From Streptomyces sp. NBC_00078 (GTDB lineage: Bacteria > Actinomycetota > Actinomycetes > Streptomycetales > Streptomycetaceae), in NCBI RefSeq assembly GCF_026343335.1, contig NZ_JAPELX010000001.1:6014001-6078000 (forward strand): DNA of 64,000 bases, read 5' to 3'. Below, one piece after another: positions 32,738 through 40,924 of this stretch. Position 1 is the first letter of the stretch; the number at the start of each line of letters is the position of its first letter. The notes below the pieces were generated by a model, which searched no databases, had not been told where the DNA came from, and saw only the letters and a program-made list of their open reading frames with translations. The position numbers and the translations under genes are program-made.

Positions 32738-33343
32738 ATGTTCGACGTCGCCGTCTTCGGCTCTCTCTTCCTGACCCTTTTTGTCATCATGGATCCCCCC
32801 GGGATCACCCCGATCTTCCTCGCGCTGACCGCCGGACGCCCCGGCAAGGTGCAGAAGCGGATGGCCTTCCAGGCCGTCTGTGTCGCCGGCGGCGTGATCA
32901 CCGTCTTCGGGCTGCTCGGGCATCAGATCCTCGACTATCTGCACGTCTCCGTGCCCGCGCTGATGATCGCGGGTGGACTGCTGCTCCTGCTCATCGCCCT
33001 CGACCTGCTGACCGGCAAGACCGACGAGCCGAAGCAGACCAAGGACGTCAACGTGGCGCTCGTACCGCTCGGCATGCCGCTGCTGGCGGGTCCGGGCGCG
33101 ATCGTCTCGGTGATCCTCGCCGTGCAGAAGGCCGGCAGTGTGGCCACGCAGGTGTCGGTGTGGTGCGCGATCCTCGCCATCCATGTCGTGCTGTGGCTGG
33201 TGATGCGGTACTCGCTGCTGATCATCCGGGTCATCAAGGACGGCGGCGTGGTCCTGGTGACGCGGCTCGCGGGCATGATGCTCTCCGCCATCGCCGTGCA
33301 GCAGATCATCAACGGCGTCACGCAGGTGATCAAGGGCGCGTGA
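32738..33343 (+). CDS. MarC family integral membrane protein
   Basis: 201 residues from ATG 32738 with six hydrophobic segments. Family landmarks are the N-terminal FLTLFVIMDPPGITPIF, the PLGMPLLAGPGAI motif and the C-terminal RLAGMMLSAIAVQQIINGV. MarC was once linked to multiple antibiotic resistance, but the transport function remains undefined. It follows the PHP gene by 78 bases and may share its transcript. A good terminator follows. Confidence 0.9.
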   Translation: MFDVAVFGSLFLTLFVIMDPPGITPIFLALTAGRPGKVQKRMAFQAVCVAGGVITVFGLLGHQILDYLHVSVPALMIAGGLLLLLIALDLLTGKTDEPKQTKDVNVALVPLGMPLLAGPGAIVSVILAVQKAGSVATQVSVWCAILAIHVVLWLVMRYSLLIIRVIKDGGVVLVTRLAGMMLSAIAVQQIINGVTQVIKGA

Positions 33344-33393
33344 GCCCGCCCCGCCCTTCGCCGCGACCGGACCGCTCCTTGCCCCGCTGTGCG

Positions 33394-33433
33394 CAGAGCC
33401 CCCGTACGGCATCGACGCCGTACGGGGGCTCTG
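33394..33433. terminator. Terminator after the MarC gene
   Basis: A 17-bp perfect stem (33394-33410 with 33417-33433) and a 6-nt ATCGAC loop lie between marC-like and the convergent 50-aa gene. Confidence 0.88.
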
Positions 33434-33458
33434 AAGATTCAGCGGTGATCCGCGTCTG

Positions 33459-33611
33459 TTACACGGCCGAACTCTCGGCCGGCCGGATCCAGAGCCGCTG
33501 CCCGATGGCTGCAGCCTGCTGAACGATCCGGTTGACGGAGGCGGCGTCCACGACAGTGCTGTCCACGGTCGTGCCGTTGACCTCGTCGAGTCGCATGATT
33601 TCGAAGCGCAT
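33459..33611 (-). CDS. 50-residue conserved protein, probable SigR-regulated gene
   Basis: 50 residues from ATG 33611, with GGAGAGG directly upstream. The sequence (MRFEIMRLDEVNGTTVDST, VNRIVQQAAAIGQRLWIRPAE) has no Cys and no membrane segment, and I recognise no characterised family. An exact GGAAT-N18-GTT promoter motif lies 37 bases upstream, implying expression under thiol-oxidative stress (inference). The upstream 100 bases are unusually AT-rich. Confidence 0.75.
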   Translation of the reverse strand: MRFEIMRLDEVNGTTVDSTVVDAASVNRIVQQAAAIGQRLWIRPAESSAV

Positions 33612-33647
33612 GGCCTCTCCCTTCGTCTCGCTGTGTTCGTAGGAGTC

Positions 33648-33673
33648 AACGGGCTGCGTGTTACAAACATTCC
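33648..33673 (-). promoter_or_regulatory. SigR-type promoter of the 50-aa gene
   Basis: On the minus strand GGAAT (plus 33669-33673), exactly 18 bases, then GTT (plus 33648-33650) equals the Streptomyces SigR consensus. The start point would fall near 33640, giving a ~30-base leader containing the Shine-Dalgarno. Confidence 0.65.
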
Positions 33674-33784
33674 CTACGCTAAAGAAATTTTTCGAACGGC
33701 TAACTACTAGGCGGTAAGCCATCGCGGGGGAGACCGACCGGGACCGGTTGTGTTCGCAGCGTGACCGCCGGGACAATAGAGGCG

Positions 33785-34678
33785 ATGAACGACGACCCCG
33801 TGGCCCTCAGCGCCCGCATCGACCGTACGAACGAGCTACTGCAGCGCATGCTCGCCGAGGTGGCGAAGACACCCTCGACGCATGCGATCTTCGTCGACGC
33901 GGGATACCTGTACGCGGCCGCGGGCCGGCTGGTGGCGGGCACGGAGGACCGGCGCGCCTTCGACCTGGACGCGGAGGGCCTGATCGAGGCACTCATCGAC
34001 AAGGCCCGCACGATCTTCGCGGACAGCCGGCTGCTCCGCGTCTACTGGTACGACGGTGCGAGACGCCGTATCCACACCGCCGAGCAGCAGTCGATCGCAG
34101 AGCTCCCGGACGTGAAGGTCCGGCTGGGCAATCTCAATGCCAACAACCAGCAGAAGGGCGTCGATTCGCTGATCAGGTCGGATCTGGAGTCCCTGGCCAG
34201 ACACCGCGCGATCAGCGACGCTGCCCTGCTGGGCGGCGACGAGGACCTGGTGTCGGCGGTCGAGGCGGCGCAGGGGTACGGGGCGCGCGTCCACCTGTGG
34301 GGCATCGAAGCCCCTGAGGGACGCAACCAGGCGGAGCCCCTGCTCTGGGAGGTCGACAGTCAGCGCACCCTCGACCTCGACTTCTTCAAGCCGTACGTCG
34401 CCCGGCGCACGGCGGCCGCCTACGAGTCCACCGCGGTCCGGCCCACCCGTGAGGGCGTCCGCTTCGTGGGCGCGCAGATCGCGGCGAAGTGGCTGGCCGC
34501 GCGGGGCAGGGAGTCCCTGGTGGAACTGCTGCCCGGACACCCCTACCTGCCGGGCTCGGTGGACCAGGACCTGCTGGTGGAGGCGGAGGGCCTGCTGCAG
34601 TACTCACTGCGCGGCCAGGCGGATCTGCGGCGCGCGCTGCGGGACGGGTTCTGGGAGCACCTGCAGGCGCAGTACTAG
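33785..34678 (+). CDS. NYN-domain (PIN-like) putative RNase
   Basis: 297 residues from ATG 33785. The NYN/PIN-like core runs from THAIFVDAGYLYAAAG (first Asp) through VYWYDGARRR and KGVDSLIRSDLESLA to DAALLGGDEDLVSAVEAA, supplying the four acidic residues of the metal site. The C-terminal ~110 residues (FVGAQIAAKWLAARG, LPGSVDQDLLVEAEGLL) form an added helical domain. It probably cleaves RNA; the target is unknown. GACAAT lies 7 bases before the ATG with no Shine-Dalgarno, so a leaderless transcript is possible. Confidence 0.85.
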   Translation: MNDDPVALSARIDRTNELLQRMLAEVAKTPSTHAIFVDAGYLYAAAGRLVAGTEDRRAFDLDAEGLIEALIDKARTIFADSRLLRVYWYDGARRRIHTAEQQSIAELPDVKVRLGNLNANNQQKGVDSLIRSDLESLARHRAISDAALLGGDEDLVSAVEAAQGYGARVHLWGIEAPEGRNQAEPLLWEVDSQRTLDLDFFKPYVARRTAAAYESTAVRPTREGVRFVGAQIAAKWLAARGRESLVELLPGHPYLPGSVDQDLLVEAEGLLQYSLRGQADLRRALRDGFWEHLQAQY

Positions 34679-34736
34679 CCGGTGTCCTGCGCCTGAAATC
34701 CGTCGGTGGGCATTTCCCCGTTGCGGTGCGGGAGCC

Positions 34737-35615
34737 CTAGCGGGCCTCTGCCCGGTCCCAGAAGTCCGCGAAAGCGCGGGCCGTTTCGAGTGGGTTGTCC
34801 GTGTTCGGTGAGTGTTCGGCGTTCTGGACGATGGTGCGGTGCGCGCGCAGCCGTAGCGCCATGTCGTCGAGCAGGGACACCGCCCAGGTGTCGTCGCGGG
34901 AACCCGACAGGACGTGGAACGGCAGTGGCACGGCGGCCAGATCCGCCACCCGGTCCGGTTCGACGCACAACTGGAGGCCCGTGGCCATGAGCTGGGCGGG
35001 CTTGTTGCCGAGCCAGCGCCGGCGCAGGTCGTCCTGGTCGTCGAGCCCCGCGTCCAGGTCGCCGGTGTCGGTCTCCTCTGGCGGCTCCATGGCCTGGATC
35101 GCTTCCCACACGTCGGCCATGCTCATCACGGCGAGCGCGTCCCGGAGCAGTTTGACGCGCTGCTGCTGGGAGACGGAGATCTGGGCCGGGCCGGAGGCCA
35201 TGAGCGTGAGCGACAGGAAGGGAGCGCGGTCCAGCAGGACGGCGGCCCGCGCGATCTGGCCGCCCAGGGAGTGGCCGACGAGGTGCACGGGGGCGCCGAG
35301 GGCGGCGGCCTGGGCGAGCACGTCCTGCGCCAACTCGGCCTGGGCGTAAGCCGATTCGTCGTCCTGGGGCCCGTCGGACTCGTACTGCCCCCGCCCGTCC
35401 ACCGCGACGGTCCGGTAACCGCGCGCCGAAAGTGCCTCCTGCAGCGGGTTGAAGTCCTCCTTGCTGCCGGTGAAGCCGGGCAGCAACAGCGCGGTCCCCT
35501 TGGGCACGACTCCGTCCGCCACGGGGGAGTCGACGACGGCGAACTCTCCGCGCGCGGTACGCAGCGAGTACGCGCGGGCGCCGGGGGGCGGGGTGAAGCT
35601 CGGGGGCCTGCTCAT
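34737..35615 (-). CDS. Alpha/beta hydrolase
   Basis: 292 residues from ATG 35615. Nucleophile elbow GHSLGG (VHLVGHSLGGQIARA), oxyanion region LLLPGFTGSKEDF, acid in VLSGSRDDTW and catalytic His in QNAEHSPNTDNP are all present. There is no signal peptide. The cap region (residues ~150-210) is acidic and charged. The substrate is unknown. A TAACCT -10 box 6 bases before the ATG and no Shine-Dalgarno suggest a leaderless mRNA. Confidence 0.87.
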   Translation of the reverse strand: MSRPPSFTPPPGARAYSLRTARGEFAVVDSPVADGVVPKGTALLLPGFTGSKEDFNPLQEALSARGYRTVAVDGRGQYESDGPQDDESAYAQAELAQDVLAQAAALGAPVHLVGHSLGGQIARAAVLLDRAPFLSLTLMASGPAQISVSQQQRVKLLRDALAVMSMADVWEAIQAMEPPEETDTGDLDAGLDDQDDLRRRWLGNKPAQLMATGLQLCVEPDRVADLAAVPLPFHVLSGSRDDTWAVSLLDDMALRLRAHRTIVQNAEHSPNTDNPLETARAFADFWDRAEAR

Positions 35616-35621
35616 GAGGTG

Positions 35622-35627
35622 AGGTTA
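35622..35627 (-). promoter_or_regulatory. -10 element for leaderless alpha/beta hydrolase gene
   Basis: TAACCT on the minus strand is followed by 6 bases (35616-35621) and then the ATG. Confidence 0.45.
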
Positions 35628-35700
35628 TCGGGCGACGGTGACGAGGAAGGGGACGGGCTGGGGCATCCGGGGTGGCTTGCGACTGTCGTGGAGGGGAGTG

Positions 35701-35736
35701 AGGCGGTCTGTCAGGCGGTCTGTCAGGCGGTCTGTC
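35701..35736. repeat. Three perfect 12-bp tandem repeats
   Basis: AGGCGGTCTGTC occurs three times in a row between the hydrolase gene and the helicase terminator. The surrounding 230 bases hold no convincing gene. Confidence 0.9.
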
Positions 35737-35845
35737 CGGGCGGCGTCGTGGGAGGGGGACGGCGGTCTGCCCGGGAGGGTGGGGCCACGACCGCCCTCAC
35801 CGTGAGGCTGGGCCGGGGGCACGTGTGAAGGCAGGTGCCGGAACG

Positions 35846-35884
35846 CCGACGGCCCGGTCCACACGAGGTGGACCGGGCCGTCGG
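35846..35884 (-). terminator. Terminator of the DEAD-box helicase gene
   Basis: A 17-bp perfect stem (35846-35862 with 35868-35884) and an ACGAG loop begin 12 bases past the helicase stop. Confidence 0.88.
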
Positions 35885-35895
35885 GGAGGGAGGGA

Positions 35896-38784
35896 TCAGC
35901 TCTCCGCGGGCTCCGCTGCGGCCGTGGCCTTCCGCGGACGGCGCGTCCTGGGCTTGACCTCGGCCACGTCCGCGTTGGCCTCGGCGGATGCCGTGGCCTT
36001 GCGGGCGCGGGTGCGGGGCTTGGCCTCGGGCTCCTCCGCGGCCTGCGCCGGGATCGCGGCTACGGCGGCGGCAGCCTTGCGGGTGCGGCGCGGCTTGGCC
36101 TCGGTGGCCTCGGCCGTGTCGACCGCGGAGGCCGCTGCCTTCCGCGTGCGGCGAGGCTTGGTCTCCTCGGCGGTGTCCGAGGCGGCAGCCGCCGTCGCCT
36201 TGCGCGTACGGGTACGCGGCTTGGCTTCCGTGGCCTCGGCCGCGTCCACCGGGGTCTCGGTGGCGGCGGCCGTCTTGCGGGTGCGGGTACGGGGCTTCGC
36301 CTCGACCGCTTCGGCGGTGTCGACCGCGGCTTCCGCCGCAGCCGCCGCCTTGCGCGTCCGGCGCGGCTTGGCCTCGGTGGCCTCCGGCGCCGCAGCGACG
36401 TCGGCGGACTCGGCGACCTTGCGCGTACGCCGACGGGGAGCTGCTGCCTCGGTGGTTTCCGAGGCGGCCTCAGCCGTCTTGCGGGTGCGGGTGCGCGGCT
36501 TGGCCTCGGTGGCCTCGGCCGTGTCGACCGCGGCCTCCGCCGCAGCCGTGGCCTTGCGGGTCCGGGTGCGCGGCTTGGCCACGGGCTCCTCGGCGGCCTG
36601 CGCCGGGATCTCGGCGACGGCTGCCGCCTTGCGTGTCCGGGTACGGGGCTTCGCCTCGACCGCTTCGGCGGTGTCGACGGCGGCCTCGGCGGCAGCCGTC
36701 GTCTTGCGCGTACGGGTACGGGGCCCGGCTTCCGTGGCCTCGGCCGTGTCGACCGGGGTCTCGGTGGCGGCGGCCGTCTTGCGGGTGCGGGTGCGCGGCT
36801 TGGCCTGCGTGGCCTCGGCCGTGTCGACCGTGGCCTCCGCCGCTGCCGTCGCCTTGCGGGTGCGGCGGCGCGGTGTGGTCTCGGCCGGCTCCGGGGCGGA
36901 CTCGGTCGTTCCCTCGGCCGTGTCGACCGCGGCCTGGGCGGCAGTCGTCGCCTTGCGGGTACGGCGGCGCGGGGTGGCGGCGGGAGCCTCGGGCTCGGAG
37001 GCCGCCACGGCTGCCGGAGCTTCCGTGACCGACGGCGTCTCCTGGACGACCGGCTCCGCTGCCGTCGTCTCCGCGGACTTGCGGGTGCGGCGGCGACGCG
37101 AAGTCACCGGGGCCTCGGGGGCGGCGTCCAGGGCAGGGCCTTCCGCCGTCGTGACGGCGGCTTCCGCGGCCTCGGGCGCCGCGGCTGCGGCCACCACCGG
37201 CTGCGACCCCGAACCGCTGCGGGTGCGGCGACGGCGACGCAGGGTGCGGGGGCCGGAGGCCTCCTCGGGCGCCGAGACCTCCGTGGAGACCTCGGCAGAG
37301 ATCTCAGGAGCGGCCGTCGCGTCCGCGGTCGACCCGCCGCGCGTACGGCGGCGACGACGCGGCGTACGATCCGGGCGCTCACGCTCGGCGGACCGGGACT
37401 CACCCCGGCCCCCTCGCTCGTCCCGGCCACCGCGCTCGTCCCGGCCACCGCGCTCGTCCCGGCCACCGCGACCGCGGCCACCGCGTGCGCCGCGGCCGCC
37501 GGTCTCGCCCAGGTCTTCGAGCTCCTCCGCGTCGAGCCCCGCGCGAGTGCGGTCGGCACGCGGCAGGACACCCTTGGTGCCCGTGGGGATGCTCAGCTCC
37601 TCGTAGAGGTGCGGGGAGGTGGAGTACGTCTCCGGCGGGTCGTTGAAGCCCAGGTCCAGCGCCTTGTTGATGAGCTGCCAGCGCGGGATGTCGTCCCAGT
37701 CGACGAGCGTGATCGCGATGCCCTTCGCACCCGCGCGGCCCGTACGGCCGATGCGGTGCAGGTACGTCTTCTCGTCTTCCGGCGACTGGTAGTTGACGAC
37801 GTGCGTCACGCCCTCGACGTCGATGCCGCGGGCGGCGACGTCGGTGCAGACGAGGACGTCCACCTTGCCGTTGCGGAAGGCGCGCAGCGCCTGCTCGCGG
37901 GCACCCTGGCCGAGGTCGCCGTGGACCGCGCCGGCCGCGAAACCGCGCTGCTTGAGCTGGTCGGCGAGGTCGGCCGCGGTGCGCTTCGTACGGCAGAAGA
38001 CCATGGCCAGGCCCCGGCCGTCGGCCTGCAGTATGCGGGCGACCAGCTCGGGCTTGTCCATGTTGTGCGCACGGTAGATGTGCTGCTTGGTGTTCGCGAC
38101 CGTCGCGCCCTCGTCGTCCGGCGAGGTGGCGCGGATGTGCGTGGGCTGCGACATGTAGCGGCGCGCGAGACCGATGACCGCACCCGGCATGGTCGCCGAG
38201 AACAGCATCGTCTGGCGGCGGGGCGGCAGCATGTTGATGATCTTCTCGACGTCGGGCAGGAAGCCCAGGTCGAGCATCTCGTCGGCCTCGTCGAGGACGA
38301 GTGCCTTGATGTGCTTGAGGTTGAGCTTCTTCTGGCCCGCGAGGTCCAGAAGGCGGCCCGGGGTGCCGACGATCACGTCGACGCCTCGCTTGAGGGCCTC
38401 CACCTGGGGCTCGTAGGCCCGGCCGCCGTAGATGGCGAGAACGCGTACGTTGCGCACCTTGCCCGCGGTCAGCAGGTCGTTGGTGACCTGCGTGCACAGC
38501 TCGCGGGTGGGGACGACGACGAGCGCCTGCGGGGCGTCGGTGAGGTCGTCGGGCTTCGCGCGGCCCGCCTCCACGTCCGCGGGGACGGTGACGCGCTCCA
38601 GGAGCGGAAGACCGAAGCCCAGCGTCTTGCCGGTGCCGGTCTTGGCCTGGCCGATGACGTCCGTGCCCGAGAGGGCGACGGGGAGGGTCATCTCCTGGAT
38701 GGGGAAGGGGTTGATGATGCCGACGGCTTCGAGGGCCTCGGCGGTCTCGGGAAGGATGCCGAGATCTCTGAACGTGGTAGTCAG
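35896..38784 (-). CDS. DEAD-box RNA helicase with very long basic repeat tail
   Basis: Helicase core: Q motif (TTTFRDLGILPETAEAL...PFPIQ), Walker A GTGKT at 50-54, DEAD at 165-168, SAT, then HRIGRTGRAG. A linker with repeats of GGRDER follows (~residues 435-470). The last ~400 residues are Ala/Glu/Thr-rich with 16 copies of an RxRK-type basic motif (PRTRTRK, PRRTRK). I chose CTG 38784 (962 aa) because AGAGG sits 7 bases before it and homology starts there; a GTG at 38886 would add 34 residues without a ribosome site. It resembles RhlE/DeaD helicases of RNA decay, ribosome assembly or cold response. Confidence 0.88.
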   Translation of the reverse strand: MTTTFRDLGILPETAEALEAVGIINPFPIQEMTLPVALSGTDVIGQAKTGTGKTLGFGLPLLERVTVPADVEAGRAKPDDLTDAPQALVVVPTRELCTQVTNDLLTAGKVRNVRVLAIYGGRAYEPQVEALKRGVDVIVGTPGRLLDLAGQKKLNLKHIKALVLDEADEMLDLGFLPDVEKIINMLPPRRQTMLFSATMPGAVIGLARRYMSQPTHIRATSPDDEGATVANTKQHIYRAHNMDKPELVARILQADGRGLAMVFCRTKRTAADLADQLKQRGFAAGAVHGDLGQGAREQALRAFRNGKVDVLVCTDVAARGIDVEGVTHVVNYQSPEDEKTYLHRIGRTGRAGAKGIAITLVDWDDIPRWQLINKALDLGFNDPPETYSTSPHLYEELSIPTGTKGVLPRADRTRAGLDAEELEDLGETGGRGARGGRGRGGRDERGGRDERGGRDERGGRGESRSAERERPDRTPRRRRRTRGGSTADATAAPEISAEVSTEVSAPEEASGPRTLRRRRRTRSGSGSQPVVAAAAAPEAAEAAVTTAEGPALDAAPEAPVTSRRRRTRKSAETTAAEPVVQETPSVTEAPAAVAASEPEAPAATPRRRTRKATTAAQAAVDTAEGTTESAPEPAETTPRRRTRKATAAAEATVDTAEATQAKPRTRTRKTAAATETPVDTAEATEAGPRTRTRKTTAAAEAAVDTAEAVEAKPRTRTRKAAAVAEIPAQAAEEPVAKPRTRTRKATAAAEAAVDTAEATEAKPRTRTRKTAEAASETTEAAAPRRRTRKVAESADVAAAPEATEAKPRRTRKAAAAAEAAVDTAEAVEAKPRTRTRKTAAATETPVDAAEATEAKPRTRTRKATAAAASDTAEETKPRRTRKAAASAVDTAEATEAKPRRTRKAAAAVAAIPAQAAEEPEAKPRTRARKATASAEANADVAEVKPRTRRPRKATAAAEPAES

Positions 38785-39163
38785 GGTGCTGCCTCTTCTG
38801 TGTGCGCGGTGCGAGGCGAGCGCGGGGGTCTTTGACGGACCGTGCCGGGGGACGTCGGCTGCCTTACGGGACTTGCCGTAACGCACGGGACCACTGCCGA
38901 CGCTCTAGCGCTCGTACCGCTGAGGGATGTCCCTCCGGGCGCCGTACGCGATGTGCCGTACGACAAGGAGGGCTGTCGGGTCGGAGCCGATCGGGCCACC
39001 GACCGGGCATCCTCATACGTGCGGCCCGTCGAGTAGTCGGCAGGCGCATTACCACCATACCCCGGAATCTCGCACATGCGGTGGCCGATTTGGTCACGTA
39101 GCCGCCATCACACTGATTGACCAGGGACTTCCGCGGCCCGGCAAGCGGACTATTGTGCGCTTC
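38785..39163. other. Divergent promoter region between helicase and ferritin-like gene
   Basis: No gene is convincing in these ~380 bases. On the helicase side there is a likely long leader; TATGGT near the far end is the best -10 guess but lacks a matching -35. Inverted sequences around CCGTAC and GTACGG could fold in the RNA. The right edge carries the ferritin-like gene's TATTGT box. Confidence 0.35.
39151..39156 (+). promoter_or_regulatory. -10 element for leaderless ferritin-like gene
   Basis: TATTGT is followed by 7 bases and ATG 39164, with no Shine-Dalgarno between. Confidence 0.5.
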
Positions 39164-39901
39164 ATGACGACGCCTGACAACACCTCTGACGCACCCGCCG
39201 AGCACACCGCAGTGGCCGCCCAGGACTGGGACCGGTCGTCCGCGGACCCCCAGTACCGCGCCGCGGTCGTCGACCTGCTCGGTGCGCTCGCGTACGGCGA
39301 ACTCGCGGCATTCGAGCGGCTCGCGGAGGACGCCAAGCTGGCGCCGACGCTGGCCGACAAGGCGGAGCTGGCGAAGATGGCGTCGGCCGAGTTCCACCAC
39401 TTCGAGAGGCTGCGCGACCGGCTCGCGGAGATCGGCGAGGAGCCCACGCAGGCGATGGAGCCGTTCGTCGCCGCGCTGGACGGCTTCCACAAGCAGACGG
39501 CGCCCTCGGACTGGCTGGAGGGGCTGGTCAAGGCGTACGTCGGCGACTCGATCGCCAGTGACTTCTACCGGGAGGTCGCGGCCCGGCTCGACTCGGACTC
39601 GCGTGAGCTCGTGCTGGCCGTTCTGGACGACACCGGGCACGCCGGCTTCGCCGTGGAGAAGGTGCGGGCCGCCATCGACGCCGATCCGCGCGTGGGCGGC
39701 CGGCTCGCGCTGTGGGCGCGGCGGCTGATGGGCGAGGCACTGTCGCAGTCCCAGCGGGTGGTCGCGGACCGGGACGCGCTGTCGACGATGCTGGTCGGTG
39801 GTGTGGCCGACGGGTTCGATCTCGCCGAGGTGGGCCGGATGTTCTCGCGGATCACCGAGGCGCACACGAAGCGGATGGCTGCGCTGGGCCTGGCCGCGTA
39901 G
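39164..39901 (+). CDS. Ferritin-like (MiaE-type fold) protein
   Basis: 245 residues from ATG 39164. A four-helix diiron-like fold is suggested by ALAYGELAAFERLAEDA, the ExxH-type SAEFHHFERLRDRL, GDSIASDFYREVA and DDTGHAGFAVEKV. This is the pattern of the tRNA-hydroxylase-like ferritin-fold proteins found next to a DEAD-box helicase in mycobacteria (Rv3210c/Rv3211). Actual oxygenase activity is not established. It is probably leaderless. Confidence 0.82.
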   Translation: MTTPDNTSDAPAEHTAVAAQDWDRSSADPQYRAAVVDLLGALAYGELAAFERLAEDAKLAPTLADKAELAKMASAEFHHFERLRDRLAEIGEEPTQAMEPFVAALDGFHKQTAPSDWLEGLVKAYVGDSIASDFYREVAARLDSDSRELVLAVLDDTGHAGFAVEKVRAAIDADPRVGGRLALWARRLMGEALSQSQRVVADRDALSTMLVGGVADGFDLAEVGRMFSRITEAHTKRMAALGLAA

Positions 39902-39997
39902 CCCCGCGGCGGCTCGGCCGGGTGCGCGGCCGCGGTGGGCGAGGGCCGCGGCGGGGTGAGTGAGGGCTGCGGCGGGATGGTGGCCGGCGCAGCCCCT

Positions 39998-40030
39998 GCG
40001 GCGCAGCCACAGATCGATACAGCCCCGCGC
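39998..40030 (-). repeat. Dispersed intergenic repeat, copy 3
   Basis: Reading the minus strand gives GGGGCTGTATCGATCTGTGG then CTGCGCCGCA, about 27 of 32 columns identical to copy 1 at 5785-5816. The ~100 bases before it are further GC-rich low-complexity sequence without a gene. Confidence 0.6.
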
Positions 40031-40076
40031 CCCTAGGGGCGTCGTCCACGCCGTCGCTCGAACCGGCGCCGTGTGC

Positions 40077-40349
40077 CTACGCCGGTGCCGAGCGGCGGCG
40101 GAGTCTTCCCGCCGGGCGCAGCAGCAGTGACAGGGAGGCGGTCGAGACGATCGCCGCGCCGATCACGACGAGCAGCGGGTAACCGGGGTCGAAGGCGCTC
40201 TCGGTGACGAAGGCACCGAAGAGGGCTCCGGTGACACCCGTCGCCAGCACGAGCGAACGGGCGGGCAGACGGTGGGAGAGACGGCGGTCCGCGCCCCAGG
40301 CCAGCACGAGGCCGAGCAGGGCGGAGCCGAGCGCTTCGAACAACATCAT
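40077..40349 (-). CDS. Small membrane protein
   Basis: 90 residues from ATG 40349, chosen because GGGAGGGA ends 5 bases before it; an ATG 45 bases upstream lacks a site. Three hydrophobic segments are visible (MLFEALGSALLGLVLAW; LVLATGVTGALFGAFV; LLVVIGAAIVSTASLSLLL), with a basic C-terminus. No known family is recognised, but the layout recalls small GlsB/YeaQ-like (transglycosylase-associated) membrane proteins. Confidence 0.65.
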   Translation of the reverse strand: MMLFEALGSALLGLVLAWGADRRLSHRLPARSLVLATGVTGALFGAFVTESAFDPGYPLLVVIGAAIVSTASLSLLLRPAGRLRRRSAPA

Positions 40350-40487
40350 GAGGGTCCCTCCCACGGCCACACTGCGCGTCACGGTGCGTATCACGGTCGT
40401 AGCCCGTCATACCCGTGACCTGCGGAATGCAATCCTCCCCTGTGCGCGAGTTGTGCTCCAGATGTGGAGAAAAAAACTTGCGGACAT

Positions 40488-40530
40488 CGAGAAGGGGTCC
40501 GGCAGCCGATGGCCGCCGGACCCCCTCTCG
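40488..40530 (-). terminator. Terminator of the DUF3107 gene
   Basis: A 16-bp stem with one mismatch (40488-40503 with 40515-40530) follows the DUF3107 stop by 10 bases. On the minus strand a T7 run occurs shortly after the hairpin. Confidence 0.8.
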
Positions 40531-40540
40531 CGATGTGTGC

Positions 40541-40768
40541 CTACAGCGCTCCGAAGCCCACCTTGCGCGGGGCCGGCTCGCCGAGCTCGACGTAGGCGAG
40601 GCGCTCGGCCGGGACGAGGACCTTGCGGCCGTGCTCGTCCACGAGGGTCAGCAGCTGCGACTTCCCGGCAAGTGCCTCGGCCACGATCCGCTCGACCTCC
40701 TCGGCACTCTGACCGCTCTCCAGAACGATCTCGCGGGGCGCGTGCTGCACGCCGATCTTGACCTCCAC
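40541..40768 (-). CDS. DUF3107 family protein
   Basis: 75 residues from GTG 40768, with GGAGGG at 8-base spacing. VEVKIGVQHAPREIVLESGQ, then LVDEHGRKVLVPAERLAYVELG, is the actinobacterial DUF3107 family (M. tuberculosis TB9.4, Rv3208A). It is a small soluble alpha/beta protein of unknown function. It lies next to a TetR gene, as in mycobacteria. Confidence 0.92.
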   Translation of the reverse strand: MEVKIGVQHAPREIVLESGQSAEEVERIVAEALAGKSQLLTLVDEHGRKVLVPAERLAYVELGEPAPRKVGFGAL

Positions 40769-40924
40769 GGCTAAGTCCCTCCGACGGTCGGTGAAGTGCG
40801 CGACCTTTACGCGCCGTACCCAGCACACATTAGCCCGGTGAGGGGACGTACACGCTCCGCCCCGGAACGCCAAGAGCGAACAGGTGACGGGAACAAACGC
40901 CCGGCGGAGGGGACCGCCGCGCCG

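Noticed and set aside
35625-35864. A 79-codon minus-strand ORF containing DRLT repeats
   Set aside because: It is produced by the 12-bp tandem repeat, has no ribosome site and overlaps the hydrolase promoter.
35825-37606. A 593-codon plus-strand frame rich in Ala/Val/Arg repeats
   Set aside because: It is the antisense image of the helicase RxRK repeat tail; the repeat bias keeps the frame open.
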